From Beroe forskalii (taxonomy: Eukaryota > Ctenophora > Nuda > Beroida > Beroidae): a stretch of 64,000 nucleotides of DNA. The notes below the pieces were generated by a model, which worked only from the letters and a program-made list of their open reading frames with translations, made no database searches and was not told the DNA's origin. The stretch lies in contig WFMF01000240.1 in the NCBI GenBank assembly GCA_011033025.1, forward strand, positions 186,001-250,000, written 5' to 3'. Positions 60,096 to 64,000 of this stretch are shown one piece after another. Numbering within the stretch: position 1 is the stretch's first letter; the number at the start of each line of letters is the position of its first letter. The translations under genes and the position numbers were made by a program.

Positions 60096-60222
60096 ACGGT
60101 CGGCTGACGGCTAGCCGACCAGCTGACCAACTGACCGGCCAGCTAGCCGACCTGCTGGCCGGCTGGCTAACCAGCTAGCTGGCTATCTGGCAAGTCGGCC
60201 AGCCGGCCGGCCAGCCGGTGGT
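60094..60222. repeat. Palindromic GC-rich run of GGCCAGC/GCTGGCC/CTAGCC words
   Basis: About 130 bp of short self-complementary words (GGCCGGCTGG, CCAGCTAGCTGG, CCGGCCGG) inserted between the two halves of the segmental duplication. Strong secondary structure expected; not coding. Confidence 0.75.
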
Positions 60223-60621
60223 GTCAGAGAAGCCCAGATTTTGAGCGACGGTTCACAATCCTGAGGAACTTGTATACCGTTATCTTGGCCGTTTCCTAAT
60301 CATCTGAATCAGAAGAGTACGAATTCGCGATCTCAGACAACAGAAGTGCAGGTCTAATCCCTGACTATGGGGTTAGACCTCGATTCCCATTATTCCGAGC
60401 GACATTCCGCGTCGTTTTGAATCCGCTTTGTCCGCCTTTTTCAGACCCAGGGGGTGTAGCAACGCCAGACAAAAAATGCAAAACAATAGAACGGATTTTT
60501 TGTGTTTCACATTTCACAGATCTCGGGATCGTAATAGCTTCAAGACTGCCGAACGATGAAATAGAATTAGCAAGAGTGCCTACTCGTTAAAATATAACAA
60601 ACTGTTAACTGGATTTCTTCA

Positions 60622-60866
60622 TGGTCAAAGAGATACTGCTTGCTTCCTCGGCCTCTATCAGTCACGTGAACCTTGTTCTGCTCTATCAATGGTTGAGGGA
60701 GTGTCCTCTGCTTTATCATGTGATCTGACTGGGGACTCCTGATAGGGATGTACAATTTTAACCCTGTATAGTACTAATGTACTTCTCAGCTCTCAATGTA
60801 TAAACTTGAGCTTCCATTTTCCAAGTAATCGCAATTATCAGCTTGAAAATGTCACTGGCAAGATAA
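60622..60866. repeat. Segmental duplication, copy 2
   Basis: See 59816-60095; both copies lie in the same orientation about 800 bp apart. Confidence 0.85.
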
Positions 60867-61059
60867 GCTGATCCTTAAATTATTTGCTATCTGCGTCTAT
60901 CATAGATTGGTATCAACTATCAGAAAATTCCATTATTCAATAAAGATAAGTCTTACCAATGCCATAGATAGCACAGAATTGACACGGACAACTCAAATCC
61001 GCGAACGCGCATAGAATAGCAATTGCGCGCGCGGAATCAGAGCGCGCACAAAGTACTAG

Positions 61060-61105
61060 CAGGCGGATCACGTGACAGGTCACGTGATGTGACGTCACGA
61101 AACAG
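61060..61105. promoter_or_regulatory. Clustered CACGTG E-boxes and a TGACGTCA CRE
   Basis: GATCACGTGACAGGTCACGTGATGTGACGTCACG holds two E-boxes and a perfect CRE within 35 bp, preceded by CpG-rich DNA. A promoter or enhancer is plausible, but no adjacent exon was identified. Confidence 0.35.
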
Positions 61106-62844
61106 AAAAACGCCCAGAGGCAAAGGAAGACATTGTCCATTTTCAAAAAACTTGATATCATCGTGATCAGCTCACTGAGATCTACAATCGAGTCAAAGAG
61201 CCTAAAAAACTTTGAAAAAAGGGCGCACCCTACTGCGCTAACTGGCCACTTTCACTATTACGCGCGTTTTTCAACCAATTGGGTCATATGTCACGGACAT
61301 AGGGCTTTGGATTTCGTTTTTATCTTTTAAACTTTGTGGGCTTTTCTTCATGGGTCCAAATTAATTTTTTTCTTTCCTTTCTAATTTATTACTTTCTTAA
61401 TCATAATTACTTTCAGGGAAGTCTGACGTTACATGTTGTAACTTGACTTGATATTCTATTTCTATTTTTGGAAAATCAATGGTTCGGAGAATTAATTGGA
61501 GATAATCAAATAAAGATAGATTTGAATGAAACCAATCAGAATTAGAAATACTACAATAGGACCGATGCGGTTCTAAAACATTATAATTAATGTGAAATGT
61601 AAGAAGAGGTATATATACCAAAAGGATCCTTTGTACTTTTATGGTAGGCGCGCACTTTCAACCAACAGTCTGATTTGAACAATTCACCATTCTAAACCCT
61701 GATAATTTCGTCATTTTACATGCCCACACATCGTGGTCAACCCCATCTAGACATTGAACACTGAATTTGGAATCCTCCATTGTAATTTCGGAATTTTACA
61801 CTAAACTTACGCCTAGAATCTCTCTTTCTACTTAGAGATTTTATTCTTACGTCCGTTGAAATTTGACGTTAAATTAAGAGTTATGCCTTTTCGGTCACTG
61901 TTCTCTAAACTGTGTCTCAAATCTTTAAAAAGGATATGACTTCGTGCATTTGGTCTCGTGCATTTCTGATTTCGTCTACTGAAATGTTGCTTGTTGTGCT
62001 CAATCTTATTAATGTCTAACGTGAAATCATCTGGCAGATATAAAGAAATGTAGGCATCCCAAGAATGTGTTGCACCTCCAGATATTTTAAGCACACGACA
62101 ATTGAAACACCATCCACATCCACTTGCAATAATAACTAAGAAATTATAAATACACTTCGCACTTCTGCTGTAGACGGGGTTGATGACGTCATTATCAGGG
62201 TTTCGAGTGGTGGTTTGATGGCGTCACAATTTGTATGTGTTTATACCTTGTGCTGAACTTCACAAAAGGAATTATTCATAAAATTCCTGTGTACTGTATA
62301 TTATATACTGAAAGTTTGATATAGGTATAGGGGGGAGGGGGGTCGGCCTATTTTTTGTTTTTTTGTTTTTTTGTTAAGGTACGTAAATGCTGTTTTCTGA
62401 AAAAACAAAAACAAAAGAAAAACATAAAAATATGTCGGCCACCCCCCTATATTGTATATACATAGCAAAATATATATTGTTGACATTTGTAAACTTGTCT
62501 GGCATTCCTCAGTACATATAAGGTACTTGAGAGCATACTATATGATGCAGCTACGTACATGTCTCTCACATACAAATTATTATACAAACGATACATTGTC
62601 GACACGTTTTTTTTCATGTTTAACGTTGCCTCAAAAATAAATTTTTTGTACTTCGCAGTTCACTCCCCATGGCGTTTCTGGTGTACAAATTATATTTGTC
62701 AGTGTTTGATACGTATCCCTGGGTCACTAAAACATATATATTATTTCATAAAGTACCTTGCATTCCTGCTGAAGCCTTTTGTCAGCTGGTTTCGTGGTCG
62801 TATACAACGTTGGCATTTTCTTTCAACACTTCGTTTTGCGTGCA

Positions 62845-62985
62845 CAGGTCACGTGATCGCACGTGCGCGTCACATGACCATATTTGGAAGTCACGTGCGC
62901 GTCACGTGACCAAATATGGAAGTCAAGTGCCGTTAGTTCCAGCCAGCTTATGCTGCAGGTAGCTGGTATCACGTGACCAACTACA
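62845..62985. promoter_or_regulatory. Repeated GTCACGTGAC E-boxes with CCATATTTGG-like boxes, upstream of a probable first exon
   Basis: At least four CACGTG E-boxes (about 62850, 62892, 62907 and 62970). Two of them sit in near-copies of ACGTGCGCGTCAC.TGACCA followed by TATTTGGAAGTC or AATATGGAAGTC; the CCATATTTGG word (CArG-like, SRF type) is seen near 62878. The block is 160-290 bp upstream of the ATG at 63140, with a TATATATAG-type run between. Likely core or proximal promoter of that gene. Confidence 0.45.
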
Positions 62986-63139
62986 TTAATTGAATCCCTT
63001 ATATATCGAGTGTTGTAGAGTCTATATAAAATATATATAGTATTTATACCTTTAGTAAATAATTTATTTCAAGTCCTTTGCTTTTTTCTCTCTCCTGACA
63101 CGATTCCCAACCTCTGGTGATCATCAACAGAAATCTGAA

Positions 63140-63180
63140 ATGTCGTTCTTTGGTTCTTTTAATCGACATCGTTATGGAGG
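63140..63180 (+). CDS. Probable first coding exon of an unrecognised gene
   Basis: ATG followed by MSFFGSFNRHRYGG and a strong donor GG|GTAAGT at 63181. The E-box block and TATA-like DNA upstream suit a transcription start near 63050-63120. The 14 residues are too few to assign a family. The next exon was not identified within the window. Confidence 0.45.
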
Positions 63181-64000
63181 GTAAGTTTCTTCATTTCTTT
63201 ATTACTTTAATTTCTTTACTTGAATTCTCATGAAATTTTTTATCCATATATAATTTGATACTTCATAGGAAATGCCCAGTGAGCGATACTTGTTAATTAG
63301 CATAAACATCATAGAACTTTCTTTCACACGATAAAACTGAAATAGTGCAAAATAGAATATATAATATATATATTTGCATTTTTGCTTGATATATATATTT
63401 AATATATTTATTTATATATATTTATCGACAGATATATAAGTATTTATATTAACTTCCTTGCTTCACGGTTTTTGTTTCTGTATCTCTGACGTACGAACCG
63501 ACACATGTGACTCGTGTGACTCTTTGTGTGTTTCTCCTAACTAAATATAATAATATAAGCAACGTACTTTGACGCATTCTGTTTCCTATTCTAACTCCTG
63601 ATAGTGACGTCATGTTGCCATATATTGATGGGTTTCTCCCTCCCTAAGAACAATGTTGTTAATAGAGAGACATATTATTTTATATATTTGTAAAAATTTA
63701 TTTGTTGCTAGTTGTTCATTTGTAATTGCTTCGTAAAATTTGTTTTCGTTTTGGTAGAAAAAAGGAACATAATTGCGAATTTTTCAATAGAATTTTGCTT
63801 TTGCTAGGAATTTTACATTTATAAATCATTTCTTTTTGGGGCTCATAACCTTTTTGTTTGCCCTATTGAAACTCATTCTTAGTTCGACAATTCTCCGAGG
63901 ATCAAACATGTCGAGACGGTAATGGAATTTGACTTTTCAAAAACAGTTCTTCATATTTCTTAACTTTTCATTTATGTTTATGATTATCTTATCATTGCGC
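63181..64000. other. Probable first intron of the 63140 gene
   Basis: Very AT-rich (TATATATAT runs at 63355-63440). A short ATG-containing stretch near 63908 (ATGTCGAGACGGTAATGG) resembles an exon edge but has too little sequence to support. Confidence 0.35.

Overview
The window is nuclear DNA from an animal, most likely an early-branching or otherwise repeat-rich invertebrate; a sponge or cnidarian would fit, but the sequence alone does not decide this. It is AT-rich. It has GT-AG introns with small exons, animal gene families (a full RAD21 cohesin subunit, an ATG16L1-type protein with WD40 repeats, a CaMKII kinase), a Penelope-like retroelement family, and many tandem and inverted repeats. 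It is not bacterial: there are no operons and no ribosome-binding-site architecture.

Layout. 1-139 (+): C-terminus of a Q/N-rich NPF-motif protein. 1447-2218 (+): single-exon membrane-anchored protein of an uncharacterised family, broken by one base in a C6 run. 3007-5818 (+): RAD21 in four exons. 5.8-10.4 kb: repeats (CCATTGG palindrome arrays, hairpin-chain elements, CCAAT/E-box-rich DNA). 10.4-10.9 kb (+): last exon of a beta-propeller-like protein. 11782-22478 (+): ATG16L1-type gene, with a 4.3-kb array of a 51-bp repeat in intron 3. 26.8-28.5 kb: a 1.6-kb imperfect palindrome. 29.4-37.7 kb (+): two exons of an unrecognised gene with a BH3-like helix; the intron between them carries a Penelope-like copy nested in another repeat. 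39.9-41.3 kb: a 35-bp satellite of hairpin units. 45.1-49.5 kb: an intact Penelope-like element beside an inverted partial copy, ending in a TATG microsatellite. 51.7-53.7 kb (-): CaMKII catalytic and autoregulatory exons, including two alternative-looking 84-nt copies of the autoregulatory exon. 54.3-62 kb: hairpin elements, tandem arrays and a segmental duplication. 63.1 kb (+): probable first exon of another gene.

The most striking pattern is that local tandem duplication repeatedly falls on exon/intron junctions. In the ATG16L1 gene the donor of exon 1, the acceptor of exon 3, the donor of exon 3 (about 80 copies), the acceptor of exon 4 and the donor of exon 4 are all followed or preceded by extra copies of the same exon edge plus splice site. 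The BH3-like gene shows the same at an acceptor (10 copies). CaMKII has repeated donor-like units in one intron and a whole duplicated exon in its regulatory segment. The three well-identified genes belong to unrelated housekeeping and signalling processes (cohesion, autophagy, calcium signalling), and I see no functional linkage between them.
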